Assembly: GCA_004558525.1 (NCBI GenBank)
Contig: SFCQ01000015.1
Coordinates: 1-37,144, forward strand
Direction: 5' to 3'
DNA length: 37,144 nucleotides
From: Clostridiales bacterium
GTDB taxonomy: Bacteria; Bacillota; Clostridia; Christensenellales; CAG-138
In this document: one piece after another, positions 15,650 to 23,870 of the stretch
Layout: the number at the start of each line of letters is the position of its first letter
Position numbering within the stretch: the first letter of the stretch is position 1
Translations under genes and position numbers: made by a program
Notes under the pieces: generated by a model
What the model was told of the DNA's origin: nothing
The model's database searches: none
What the model saw: only the letters and a program-made list of their open reading frames with translations

Positions 15650-16525
15650 TCAGGCTTTTTTTAATATACTAAGGGCTTTTTCGCCGTCCAGCTTCATCTG
15701 TATGGAAAGCGCATGCACGTTTGGAAAGCGTATCTCGCCCCTTAGCCTTTCTATGAACTCGACCTTCAGCTTTTTGCCGTATATATCGGCGTCAAAATCC
15801 ATTATATGCGTTTCTATGCTCGTCTCAGTGCCGCGCACAGTCGGGTTGCAGCCTATGTTCGTCACGGCAAAAAGCGGCCTTCCTTCAAGTACAGCCCTTG
15901 TGGCGTACACTCCGGCGGCCGGTATGGCCCTTCCCGCCCAGCCGGATATATTTGCCGTGGGATAGCTTAGCTTATGCCCTATGCCCCTGTTGCGCACCAC
16001 ATCGCCTTCTATGCTGTATGGCTCGCCAAGCATCGCCCCTGCGGAGCTTACATCGCCATTTTCAAGGCAGGTCCTTATTCTTGTGGAGGATACCGGCTCG
16101 TTTTTATACATCACAGGCGGCACTATAACGACATCAAACCCAAGCCTCGCGCCAAGCTTATTAAGCAAATCAACGTCGCCGCGGCCGAACCTGCCGAAGG
16201 AATAATTAAAGCCCGCAACGGCGCACGCCATATCGAATCTTTCCATAAGCATGGCTATAAATGCCTCAGGCTCCGTTGCGGCAAGCTCATTTGTAAAATC
16301 GTCCGCATAAAGCTCGCAGCCAAGCGAGGCAAGCTTGTCCATGCGCCCCTGCTCGCTCATCAAAAGGGGCGGCTGCTTTGTAAACAGCTTCATCGGGTGC
16401 CCCGTAAAGGTATATATCGCAGGCTTTAACGCAAGGCTTTCCGCCCGCTTTTTTGCCGCGTCTATTATCGCCCTGTGCGCCGTATGCACCCCGTCAAACG
16501 TGCCGAGGGCTATTGCCGTTTTCAT
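15650..16525 (-). CDS. ribF: Bifunctional riboflavin kinase/FAD synthetase
   Basis: This 291-aa enzyme phosphorylates riboflavin to FMN and adenylates it to FAD. The N-terminal nucleotidyltransferase domain shows GTFDGVHTAHR (8-18), the HxGH-type ATP site, here TAH in place of the more common LGH. The C-terminal flavokinase domain (about 165-285) has GHKLSYPTANI and GVYATRAVL. Length is slightly short of the usual 300-315. The start overlaps the truB stop by four bases (ATGA), so the genes are coupled, as in Bacillus (truB-ribC-rpsO). Confidence 0.95.
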   Translation of the reverse strand: MKTAIALGTFDGVHTAHRAIIDAAKKRAESLALKPAIYTFTGHPMKLFTKQPPLLMSEQGRMDKLASLGCELYADDFTNELAATEPEAFIAMLMERFDMACAVAGFNYSFGRFGRGDVDLLNKLGARLGFDVVIVPPVMYKNEPVSSTRIRTCLENGDVSSAGAMLGEPYSIEGDVVRNRGIGHKLSYPTANISGWAGRAIPAAGVYATRAVLEGRPLFAVTNIGCNPTVRGTETSIETHIMDFDADIYGKKLKVEFIERLRGEIRFPNVHALSIQMKLDGEKALSILKKA

Positions 16526-17433
16526 GCGTTGCCCTCCGTAAGGTTCAGTTTTATATGCAGCGAGCCGTCATTGCCCGTTTGGCCGACGCCAAGGAACTCA
16601 TCTTCATCATATACCATGACGAGCTTTCCCGCTTGCGCGTTTTTTAGCGCAGCTACGAATATATCCGCTCCGTTGCGTATTAGCTTTGCCTGCTTTTCGC
16701 TGAGGTTTTCGAGCCTTATCTTTTCCATTATAGGGTTTAGCGCCTGCTCCATGCTGATTACGCTCTCCTCAAGCCTGCCTTCCTCCTTAAGCTTTTTAAG
16801 CTCGGCAATAGAATATGCGTTTTCTATTGTAAATTCGCCGCTCCTTGTGCGCAGAAGAAAGCTCATATACGCCGGCACGCCCATCGCCTTGCCAATATCG
16901 CTGCATATGGTCCTTACATATGTGCCCCTTGAACATACCATGCGCAAAAGAAAGCTGTTCGGCTTTGTTTTGTGCAGAAGCTCAAGCTCCGCCACATATG
17001 CCTTCCTTTTTATCTCCACAAGCTGCGCGCCTTCCCTTGCAAGCTGATACAGCCTTTTGCCGTCTATGCTCACGGCGCTGTACATGGGCGCGGTCTGCTC
17101 TATTTCGCCCCTGAAGCCTTCAAGCGCGCTTACAAGCCTCTCCTCAGGTACGGATGTAGCTTCAGCTTTTTCAATTATCCTGCCGTAAGCGTCCTGTGTA
17201 TCGGTTGCAATGCCGAATGTTATCTCCGCAATATATTCCTTCTGCTTATCGACAAGTACGTCAAATAGCCTCGTGGCCCTGCCAATGCATATTGGCAGCA
17301 CGCCCGCGGCTCCCGGGTCGAGCGTGCCGGTATGGCCCACGCGCTTTATTCTAAATATATGCCTTACATCCGCTACGGCGTCGCTGGACGTCATTCCGGG
17401 CGGCTTCAATATGTTTATAATTCCTTCCGTCAT
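16522..17433 (-). CDS. truB: tRNA pseudouridine-55 synthase
   Basis: This 303-aa enzyme converts U55 in the tRNA T-loop to pseudouridine. The catalytic motif HTGTLDPGAAGVLP places the nucleophile at Asp39. The N-terminal INILKPPGMTSSDAV and the RGTYVRTICSDIG motif are also typical. The C-terminal part holds a PUA-like domain. Length fits the family. It follows nrnA by six bases and precedes ribF with an ATGA overlap. Confidence 0.97.
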   Translation of the reverse strand: MTEGIINILKPPGMTSSDAVADVRHIFRIKRVGHTGTLDPGAAGVLPICIGRATRLFDVLVDKQKEYIAEITFGIATDTQDAYGRIIEKAEATSVPEERLVSALEGFRGEIEQTAPMYSAVSIDGKRLYQLAREGAQLVEIKRKAYVAELELLHKTKPNSFLLRMVCSRGTYVRTICSDIGKAMGVPAYMSFLLRTRSGEFTIENAYSIAELKKLKEEGRLEESVISMEQALNPIMEKIRLENLSEKQAKLIRNGADIFVAALKNAQAGKLVMVYDEDEFLGVGQTGNDGSLHIKLNLTEGNA

Positions 17434-17439
17434 ACCGGC

Positions 17440-18414
17440 TTATATCGCTTTCTTGGCAAGCTCAATCAGTTCGCCTGATATAGTGCTTATTTCTCCCCTT
17501 ACCGTGCAGCCTGCGGCCTGTTTATGGCCTCCTCCGCCGTAAAGCATGGCTATGGCGCAAACGTCCGCATATTCCTTGGACCTCATGCTGACCTTGTATG
17601 CGCCGTCCTCCGTTTCCCTTATCAGTATGGCTATCTCAACGCTTTCAACGTCCCTAAGGTTGTCTATTATGCCCTCCGTATCCTCGTCCCGGGCGTTGAA
17701 TTTGGCATAATCCGCCCTTGTCAGCAGGCAGTAAGCTATTTTGCCGCCGAATACATATTCGGCCTTCACCAGGCCAACGCCCAGCATTCTTCTTTTTGAT
17801 ATGGGTGCGGACCTGTACACGGCCCTGTTTATAAGCGCATTGTCCGCGCCCAGGCTCATAAGCTTGCCCGCGGCATAATGCGTATGCTCTGTCGTATTTG
17901 AATAAGCAAAATTGCCGGTATCCGTAACAAGGCCACAGTACAGGCAGGTGGCTATATCCTTGTCTATATCCACCTGAAGCAAGGTTATAAGCTTAAATAT
18001 CACCTCTGCCGCCGCAGCAGCGGAGGTAGCTACGCAGTTGAGCTGAGCATACATGGTGTTAGTGCCATGATGGTCTATATTAGCCGTATGCCCGGCATTA
18101 TCCCATATGGCCTTCGCCGCGCCCATTCTGCCTTCGTCAGCGCAGTCTATGGCTATTGCCGCGCTTGTAGCAATTGCGTTTTCGGGCACGATAAGGCCGT
18201 CTATCCCTGGCAAAAACCTGTATATCTTAGGCGCCGCGTTTTCGCACACGGCCTGCACCTTTTTATTCAGCTTTATCAGGGCAAGCCTAAGCGCGCATGT
18301 GCAGCCGAGCGTATCCCCGTCCGGCGAAACATGCGCTATAAGCGTAAAATCATCGTTTGCAAGTATAAAAGCGGCTGTTTTTTCAAGCGCGCTGTCCCCC
18401 ATCGCAGCAAGCAT
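17440..18414 (-). CDS. nrnA: DHH-family phosphoesterase (NrnA-like)
   Basis: This 324-aa metal-dependent phosphoesterase is of the nanoRNase/pAp-phosphatase type and degrades short oligoribonucleotides and 3'-phosphoadenosine 5'-phosphate. Motifs are HVSPDGDTLG, DCADE, the DHH motif (DHHGTN) and GLVTDTGNF for metal binding; the DHHA1 C-terminus has GGGGHKQAAGCTV. Length matches NrnA. ATG 18414 is used, but a second ATG at 18402 is possible. It lies between rbfA and truB, a common clostridial order. Confidence 0.92.
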   Translation of the reverse strand: MLAAMGDSALEKTAAFILANDDFTLIAHVSPDGDTLGCTCALRLALIKLNKKVQAVCENAAPKIYRFLPGIDGLIVPENAIATSAAIAIDCADEGRMGAAKAIWDNAGHTANIDHHGTNTMYAQLNCVATSAAAAAEVIFKLITLLQVDIDKDIATCLYCGLVTDTGNFAYSNTTEHTHYAAGKLMSLGADNALINRAVYRSAPISKRRMLGVGLVKAEYVFGGKIAYCLLTRADYAKFNARDEDTEGIIDNLRDVESVEIAILIRETEDGAYKVSMRSKEYADVCAIAMLYGGGGHKQAAGCTVRGEISTISGELIELAKKAI

Positions 18415-18419
18415 GCCTG

Positions 18420-18779
18420 TTAATCCTCTGTTTTGCCGCCGTGCAGGCTTTCTATTATCTTGGCTATGTGCGCGCTGTATTCGATAGACGTATCGAGCGT
18501 GAACTTGAGCTGCGGCAGCGCCCTGAGCTCCATCCTCTGCCCAAGCTCATGCCTTATAAAGCCCGAAGCCCTGTTGAGCGCGTCAACGGTGCCCGTGCGC
18601 ACGGAATCGTCCTCATCGTATACGCTTACCTTAACCTTGGCGAGCTTCTGGTCGTTCGTCACCTCTGCTGAGGATATGGTCGTCATTGGGGATATCCTTG
18701 GGTCCTTCATCTCCCTGACTATCTCGCTTATGGTCTTTTTGACCTCTTCGTTTATCCTGTCGTATCTTATGTTTGGCAT
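18420..18779 (-). CDS. rbfA: Ribosome-binding factor A
   Basis: This 119-aa protein is needed for late 30S maturation and 16S 5' processing. The N-terminus MPNIRYDRINEEVKKTISEI and the segment MKDPRISPMTTISSAEVT are typical, and the single KH-like fold spans most of the protein. I chose ATG 18779; an upstream TTG at 18815 would add 12 non-conserved residues that lie in a hairpin. No strong Shine-Dalgarno is seen, so the hairpin region may influence its translation. Confidence 0.95.
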   Translation of the reverse strand: MPNIRYDRINEEVKKTISEIVREMKDPRISPMTTISSAEVTNDQKLAKVKVSVYDEDDSVRTGTVDALNRASGFIRHELGQRMELRALPQLKFTLDTSIEYSAHIAKIIESLHGGKTED

Positions 18780-18791
18780 TTCGGTTTTAAG

Positions 18792-18840
18792 AGGCGGCCT
18801 TTGACATTCGGGCAATCTGTCGCCCGTTTTAAGGCCGCCT
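18792..18840. terminator. Compound hairpin between infB and rbfA
   Basis: AGGCGGCCTT (18792-18801) pairs with AAGGCCGCCT (18831-18840), enclosing a second stem CGGGC/GCCCG (18809-18826). Leftward it is followed by CTTAAAACC, a poor T-run, so it may be a partial terminator, an RNA-processing site or a translation control element before rbfA. Confidence 0.55.
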
Positions 18841-18859
18841 TCCTTTCGTTTGTTTTGTT

Positions 18860-21574
18860 TTAGCGCTTGACCTCTTCCATAACGAAGGCCTCTATCGTGT
18901 CGCCCTCATGGATATCGTTGAAGTTCTCTATGCCTATGCCGCACTCATAACCCGCGGCGACTTCCTTAACGTCATCCTTAAAGCGTTTGAGCGAGGATAT
19001 CCTGCCTTCGTGTACCACTATACCGTCGCGTACTACGCGCACCTGCGCATTGCGGCTGACCTTGCCGTCCTGCACATAGGCGCCGGCAATAGTGCCTACT
19101 CCGCTTACCTTGAAGGTGTTCCTTACGCTTATGCGCCCAAGCTCCACTTCCTTGTATACAGGCTTGAACAGGCCCTTCATGGCGTTTTGTATATCCTCTA
19201 TGGCGTTGTATATTATGCGGTAAAGCCTGATATCAACGTTCTCCTTTTCGGCAAGCGCCCTTGCGCTGGCGTTAGGCCTTACGTTAAAGCCTATCACAAT
19301 GGCGTTGGAGGCCGATGCGAATATAACGTCTGAATCCGTTATAGCGCCTACCGCGCCGTGTATGCACTTGACCCGCACTTCATCGTTTGAAAGCTTTTCA
19401 AGCGCCTGACGCACGGCCTCAACGCTGCCCTGAACGTCCGCCTTTATTATTATGTTAAGGTCCTTCATCTGGCCCTCGGCTATCTGGTTAAACAGATCGT
19501 CCAATGATACCTTCTGCGTATTCTTAAGCTGCTCCGCCTTAAGCTTATCGCGTCTTTCCTCGGCCACCTGGCGCGAAAGCTTATCTATTTCAGCCGCGTT
19601 GAGCATATCGCCTGCGGACGGCACCTCGTTGAAGCCAAGCACCTCAACAGGCGTGCTGGGGCCGGCCTTGGTGACCCTTCTTCCCTTATCGTCCATCATG
19701 GCGCGCACGCGGCCGTAAGCCATGCCGGCAACTATGGGATCGCCCACCTTCAGCGTACCGTTCTGCACAAGCACCGTGGCAATCGGACCTCTGCCCTTGT
19801 CAAGCTCAGCCTCTATTATTATGCCCTTAGCCATGCGGTTTGGATTCGCCTTAAGTTCAAGCACGTCCGCCTGCAGCAGCACCATCTCAAGAAGATTGTC
19901 AAGTCCCTGCTTTGTTTTGGCGGATACAGGCACGCATATCGTATCGCCGCCCCATTCCTCGCTTACGAGGCCGTATTCAGTAAGCTGCTGCTTTACCCTG
20001 TCCGGATTGGCGGTGGGCTTATCCATCTTGTTTATGGCAACGATTATGGGCACGCCCGCGGCCTTGGAGTGGTTTATAGCCTCAACGGTCTGCGGCATTA
20101 TGCCATCGTCGGCGGCAACGACAAGTATTACTATATCCGTTACCTGCGCGCCCCTTGCGCGCATCGCGGTGAACGCCTCATGGCCAGGGGTATCTATAAA
20201 GGTTATCTGCCTGCCGTTGCAGGTCACGGTATACGCGCCTATGTGCTGCGTAATGCCGCCGGCTTCGCCCTCCGTTATGCTGCTATGGCGTATAGCGTCA
20301 AGCAGGCTGGTCTTGCCGTGGTCAACATGGCCCATTATAGTCACCACGGGAGGACGCTCCACAAGGTCCTTGCTCTCATCCTCGTCCACGCCTTCAAGCA
20401 GCACATCCTCATAGCTCTTGGCTATGTTCTGCTCAAGCTCTATATCGTAGTCTGAGGCTATAAGCGAGCATGTATCAAAGTCTATTTCCTGGTTTATGGT
20501 AGCCATTATGCCCAGTATGAACAGCTTCTTTATTATCTCGGCAACGGGCTTGCCTATCTTTTCGCTAAGCTCCTTTACCGTTATGGTCTCGCTGGTGATA
20601 ACGGCCTTTTCTATTTTTACCGGCTCCGGCTTTGGCGCCGGCGCCTGCTGCCGCTTCTTCTTCCTGCCGCCGAAGTTGCCATCTTCGTCCCATGCATTCA
20701 TTGAAGGTGCCGCCTCCTTAAGCAATGTCTTTTTGTTCTTTCTGCGCTCATCGTCTCTGTTCCCTTTAACGGGCGCTTTTTTGTTGGCGTCGTATGTGCG
20801 CTCCGGCCTGCCCTGCGCCGGCAGCATATCGCTATCCGCAATGCGCTCCCTGCGCTGCTGGAAGCCGCCGCTCCTCGCGCCGCCGCTCCTCATTTCCTGC
20901 TGCCTTGGCTGCTGGAACCTATCATTTCTCGGCTGCTGCGGCCTTGTGTCGCCGCTGCGCATATCGATCCTTGGCTGCTGAGCCCTGTCATTTCTCAGCT
21001 GCTGCGGCCTGTCCTGGCGCGGCTGCTGGAATCTGTCATTCCTCGGCTGCTGCGGCCTGTCTTGACGCGGCTGCTGGGCTTGCGCCGTGCGCGGCTTATC
21101 CTGAACGGGCTGCGGCTTGGCTTCGCCTGCCTTTGCCTCAGGCGCTGGCGCTTTCTTTACCTCAGGCTCCTTTTCTATCTCAGGCTCGGCCTTTACAGGC
21201 TCGGCTATCTTGATTTCTTCCTTAGCCTGCTCTATCTTGGCTTCATCCGGCTCGGTCTCGGCCTTTATCCCGGGTTCAGGCTCTGTTTCAGGCTTAGCCT
21301 GAGGCTTTTCCTCAATCATCTCCTCCGGCTCGCCGCTATGATAGGCTGCCGTGTCTGTGCTGTTGGCAAGCTCCTTAAGCCTTTCTATGCGCAGCGCTTC
21401 AAGCCTTTCTTTTTCTTCTATTCTTTCTTTTTCTATAAGCTTGCCTTCCATGTGACGCATATCCTCGAGCGTTGCGCCCATATGAGCGTTGGTATCCTTT
21501 ATGCGCTCAAAAAGCTGCTTCGCCTGAGCCTCAAGCTCCTTGGCAGAATCCATAAGTTTTGCTTTTGCCATCAT
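18860..21574 (-). CDS. infB: Translation initiation factor IF-2
   Basis: This 904-aa GTPase brings initiator tRNA to the 30S subunit and promotes subunit joining. G1 is GHVDHGKT (415-422), G3 DTPGH (461-465) and G4 NKMD (515-518). The conserved IF2_N domain precedes it (about 326-382). The first 320 residues are charged and low in complexity, with a Q-Q-P-R-N-D-R type repeat at about 167-225. An early canonical IF2_N subdomain is not seen at the very N-terminus; the protein starts with a helical segment instead. The C-terminal domains are complete. AAGGGG precedes the ATG. Confidence 0.97.
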   Translation of the reverse strand: MMAKAKLMDSAKELEAQAKQLFERIKDTNAHMGATLEDMRHMEGKLIEKERIEEKERLEALRIERLKELANSTDTAAYHSGEPEEMIEEKPQAKPETEPEPGIKAETEPDEAKIEQAKEEIKIAEPVKAEPEIEKEPEVKKAPAPEAKAGEAKPQPVQDKPRTAQAQQPRQDRPQQPRNDRFQQPRQDRPQQLRNDRAQQPRIDMRSGDTRPQQPRNDRFQQPRQQEMRSGGARSGGFQQRRERIADSDMLPAQGRPERTYDANKKAPVKGNRDDERRKNKKTLLKEAAPSMNAWDEDGNFGGRKKKRQQAPAPKPEPVKIEKAVITSETITVKELSEKIGKPVAEIIKKLFILGIMATINQEIDFDTCSLIASDYDIELEQNIAKSYEDVLLEGVDEDESKDLVERPPVVTIMGHVDHGKTSLLDAIRHSSITEGEAGGITQHIGAYTVTCNGRQITFIDTPGHEAFTAMRARGAQVTDIVILVVAADDGIMPQTVEAINHSKAAGVPIIVAINKMDKPTANPDRVKQQLTEYGLVSEEWGGDTICVPVSAKTKQGLDNLLEMVLLQADVLELKANPNRMAKGIIIEAELDKGRGPIATVLVQNGTLKVGDPIVAGMAYGRVRAMMDDKGRRVTKAGPSTPVEVLGFNEVPSAGDMLNAAEIDKLSRQVAEERRDKLKAEQLKNTQKVSLDDLFNQIAEGQMKDLNIIIKADVQGSVEAVRQALEKLSNDEVRVKCIHGAVGAITDSDVIFASASNAIVIGFNVRPNASARALAEKENVDIRLYRIIYNAIEDIQNAMKGLFKPVYKEVELGRISVRNTFKVSGVGTIAGAYVQDGKVSRNAQVRVVRDGIVVHEGRISSLKRFKDDVKEVAAGYECGIGIENFNDIHEGDTIEAFVMEEVKR

Positions 21575-21588
21575 GCCACCCCTTTTAG

Positions 21589-21906
21589 TTATGCTTGCTC
21601 CGGCGCCTCATAGGCCTGCCGGATTATTTCGGCAAAATGCCGGTCGGTCACGGCGGCTATCTTGTGGCTTGGTTTGCCTATCTGCCGCCCAAGTTCGTCT
21701 ATACAGATACACTCTATGCCTGCGTTTTCACACATGGCCTTGTATTTTTCCCTTGTGTTCCCGCTTGCCCCGGCATCAAGTATTATAAGCTTCGCCTTTT
21801 TGGTTTTAACAAGCTTTTCACAGGTAAAGTCACCGCTTTGGCATTTGCGCGCCCTCGCCGCAAAGCCTATGTACGCCATAAGTTTAGCCCGGTTCACTCG
21901 CCGCAT
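21589..21906 (-). CDS. ylxQ: L7Ae-family RNA-binding protein (YlxQ)
   Basis: This 105-aa protein is of the ribosomal L7Ae/L30e/YlxQ family, expected to bind kink-turn RNA. It shows MAYIGFAARARKCQSGDF and AKLIILDAGASGNT, then the IGKPSHKIAAVTDRHFAEII end typical of YlxQ. The start is uncertain: ATG 21906 has its AAGGAG only two bases away, while GTG 21897 has better spacing. It overlaps ylxR by up to 13 bases and lies in the standard nusA-ylxR-ylxQ-infB order. The exact cellular role is not settled. Confidence 0.9.
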   Translation of the reverse strand: MRRVNRAKLMAYIGFAARARKCQSGDFTCEKLVKTKKAKLIILDAGASGNTREKYKAMCENAGIECICIDELGRQIGKPSHKIAAVTDRHFAEIIRQAYEAPEQA

Positions 21907-22160
21907 ATCTCCTTTTGCAGCCGTAAGAACACCTCTTCATCTATCTTTTTATCAAGAGCCCGTTCAAGCGCGCGTATCTTTTTCGCCTTTTCAAGGCACT
22001 GGACGCTTCTGCATATATATGCCCCGCGTCCGGAGGCTTTTCCCGTAAGGTCGGCCTTTATCTCGTTTTCGGGCGTGCGCACTATGCGTATAAGCTCCTT
22101 TTTGGATTTCATTTCCCTGCAAGCTACGCACATGCGCATAGGCGTCTTTTTCTCGGCCAT
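21894..22160 (-). CDS. ylxR: YlxR nucleic-acid-binding protein
   Basis: This 88-aa DUF448 protein binds RNA and sits in the nusA-infB operon. The motif MRMCVACREMKSKKELIRIV and the later GRGAYICRSVQCLEKA are characteristic, with cysteine pairs in each. The start codon overlaps the nusA stop as TAATG. The family has been linked to RNase P modulation and transcription in other bacteria. Length is usual. Confidence 0.95.
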   Translation of the reverse strand: MAEKKTPMRMCVACREMKSKKELIRIVRTPENEIKADLTGKASGRGAYICRSVQCLEKAKKIRALERALDKKIDEEVFLRLQKEICGE

Positions 22161-23260
22161 TATTCCTCCGTAGTCTCCTGCATATCCTGCTCGGGTACAT
22201 CGTCCGCATCGTAGCTTTGCAGCTCTTCTTCAGCCTGGGACTGGCTCTTTATATCTATCTTCCAGCCCGTGAGCTTGGCCGCCAGCCTTGCGTTCTGGCC
22301 TTCCTTGCCTATGGCGAGCGAAAGCTGCTGGTCCGGCACTACCACCTTGGCCGCCTTTTCGGCATCGTTGATATAGACCATTATCACCTTGGCCGGACTT
22401 AGCGCCTTGGCTATATACACAGCAGGGTCGCTATCCCACTCTATGATATCTATCTTTTCATTGTGAAGCTCGTTCACCATGCGCTCCACCCTTATTCCCT
22501 TCTGGCCCACGCAGGCGCCAACAGCGTCCACCTGAGGGTCGGTAGAGTGTACGGCCACCTTGGTGCGGAAGCCGGCTTCCCTTGCTATCGACTTTATCTG
22601 CACCACGCCGCTCATTATCTCCGGCACCTCAAGCTCGAACAGCCTCTTGACGAGGCCGGGGTGCGTGCGCGATACGAGCACCTGCGGCCCCTTGCTGGTC
22701 TTTTTGACCTCAAGCACATACACCTTTATCCTGTCGTTATTGTTATACTCTTCGCCTGGTATGGTCTCGTTAAAGGCGAGCAGACCGTCCGTCTTGCCAA
22801 GCTCTACATATACGCCGTTCTTTTCAACACGCTGAACGATGGCCGTAAGTATCTCGTTTTCCTTTTCGGCATACTCATCGTATATAACGCCGCGCTCAGC
22901 CTCCCTTATGCGCTGAACAACGACCTGCTTAGCCGTCTGCGCGGCTATGCGGCCGAATTTGCTCGGGTCAGCCTCCTCCTCAAGCACGTCGCCTATGTCG
23001 AAAAGAGGGTTTATCTTCCTCGCTTCGGCAAGCGATATCTCGCTATGCTCGTTTTCAACATTTTCAACAACGGTCTTTGATGCAAATATCTGCACCTCGC
23101 CGTTATCCCTGTCCACCACAGCGCGCACGTTGCCGGCGGTGTTGTAGTTGCGCTTATATGCAGCCACAAGCGCTGATTCAAACGCGTCTATCAAAACTTC
23201 CTTGCTTATGCCGCGCTCCTTTTCGATGGCGTCCAAAGCCTCGATAAAATCGGCCTTCAT
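22160..23260 (-). CDS. nusA: Transcription factor NusA
   Basis: This 366-aa elongation factor binds RNA polymerase and affects pausing, termination and antitermination. The N-terminal domain is residues 1-130, followed by an S1 domain (about 135-200). Two KH domains follow, with VGACVGQKGIRVERMVNEL and then the GKEGQNARLAAKLTGWKIDI motif. It ends in an acidic tail. Length matches the short Firmicutes NusA, which lacks the extra C-terminal repeats of Escherichia coli. It lies 27 bases after rimP under the rimP promoter. Confidence 0.97.
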   Translation of the reverse strand: MKADFIEALDAIEKERGISKEVLIDAFESALVAAYKRNYNTAGNVRAVVDRDNGEVQIFASKTVVENVENEHSEISLAEARKINPLFDIGDVLEEEADPSKFGRIAAQTAKQVVVQRIREAERGVIYDEYAEKENEILTAIVQRVEKNGVYVELGKTDGLLAFNETIPGEEYNNNDRIKVYVLEVKKTSKGPQVLVSRTHPGLVKRLFELEVPEIMSGVVQIKSIAREAGFRTKVAVHSTDPQVDAVGACVGQKGIRVERMVNELHNEKIDIIEWDSDPAVYIAKALSPAKVIMVYINDAEKAAKVVVPDQQLSLAIGKEGQNARLAAKLTGWKIDIKSQSQAEEELQSYDADDVPEQDMQETTEE

Positions 23261-23287
23261 TTTTCGTCCTCCCCTGAAATCCTTGTA

Positions 23288-23746
23288 TTATTCAAAATCT
23301 ATCCACAGCTTTATAAGCGCCGCGTCTTTTCGTTTTATGGTAACATCGCCAAGCTTATCCACGGCTATGGTAAAGCTTTCATCATCAAAGCCCTTAAGCG
23401 TGCCTGTAAGCTCCTTCTTTTTATTTACCGGCGCATACAGCTTGACCTGAAGCTTGTTGCCTATATTCCTTTGGAAATCCTTGTCCTTTTTAATAGGCCT
23501 GTCTAGCCCTATGCTCGATACGCTCAAATAATAAGCTTCTTCAATAGGATCGTTTTCATCAAGCACAGGCTCCACAGCCCTGCTCACGCGCTCGCAATCG
23601 TCAAGCGTTACGCCGTTTGGCGAATCTATATAAAGCGTAAGCACCATGCTGCCGTATTCCTTAATATACTCGACCTCGTCAAGCTCAAAGCCAAGCTCCT
23701 TTATTCTTTCCCTTACAAGGGAATCAACAACATCGGTAGTTTTCAA
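23288..23746 (-). CDS. rimP: Ribosome maturation factor RimP
   Basis: This 152-aa factor is for 30S assembly. Motifs include LGFELDEVEYIKEYGSMVLT, the DCERVSRAVEPVLDE segment and SSIGLDRPIKKDKDFQRNIG. I chose TTG 23746, with GGGAGG five bases upstream, over a longer frame to 23782 that would run into the leader terminator. Length then matches the family (about 150). It is the first gene of the rimP-nusA-ylxR-ylxQ-infB group. Confidence 0.95.
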   Translation of the reverse strand: MKTTDVVDSLVRERIKELGFELDEVEYIKEYGSMVLTLYIDSPNGVTLDDCERVSRAVEPVLDENDPIEEAYYLSVSSIGLDRPIKKDKDFQRNIGNKLQVKLYAPVNKKKELTGTLKGFDDESFTIAVDKLGDVTIKRKDAALIKLWIDFE

Positions 23747-23768
23747 CCCTGCCTCCCTATCAAAACAA

Positions 23769-23793
23769 AAGAGCGGGAACACAACCCACTCTT
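23769..23793 (-). terminator. Leader terminator/attenuator before rimP
   Basis: Leftward, AAGAGTGGG and CCCGCTCTT pair (one T-G wobble) around TTGTGTT, followed by TTGTTTTG. It lies between the promoter at 23834-23862 and rimP, so transcripts from that promoter meet it before the first gene. It may also end polC transcription. Confidence 0.75.
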
Positions 23794-23833
23794 AAATACC
23801 CACAAATACGGCATTTTGCCGCCCAACAAGGGC

Positions 23834-23862
23834 ATTATACCACAGCATATGCCCATAAGCAA
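23834..23862 (-). promoter_or_regulatory. Promoter of rimP-nusA operon
   Basis: On the minus strand TTGCTT (23857-23862), a 17-bp spacer and TATAAT (23834-23839) also form an extended -10 (TGG before TATAAT). It lies directly after polC and about 88 bases before rimP. Confidence 0.8.
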
Positions 23863-23870
23863 GACCTTGC

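Noticed and set aside
19722..20414. Rightward open frame opposite infB
   Set aside because: It is a shadow of the GC-rich infB coding strand with no start signal.
20896..21076. Tandem DNA repeats that might suggest a CRISPR array
   Set aside because: The repeats lie in frame within infB, vary in length and have no unique spacers.
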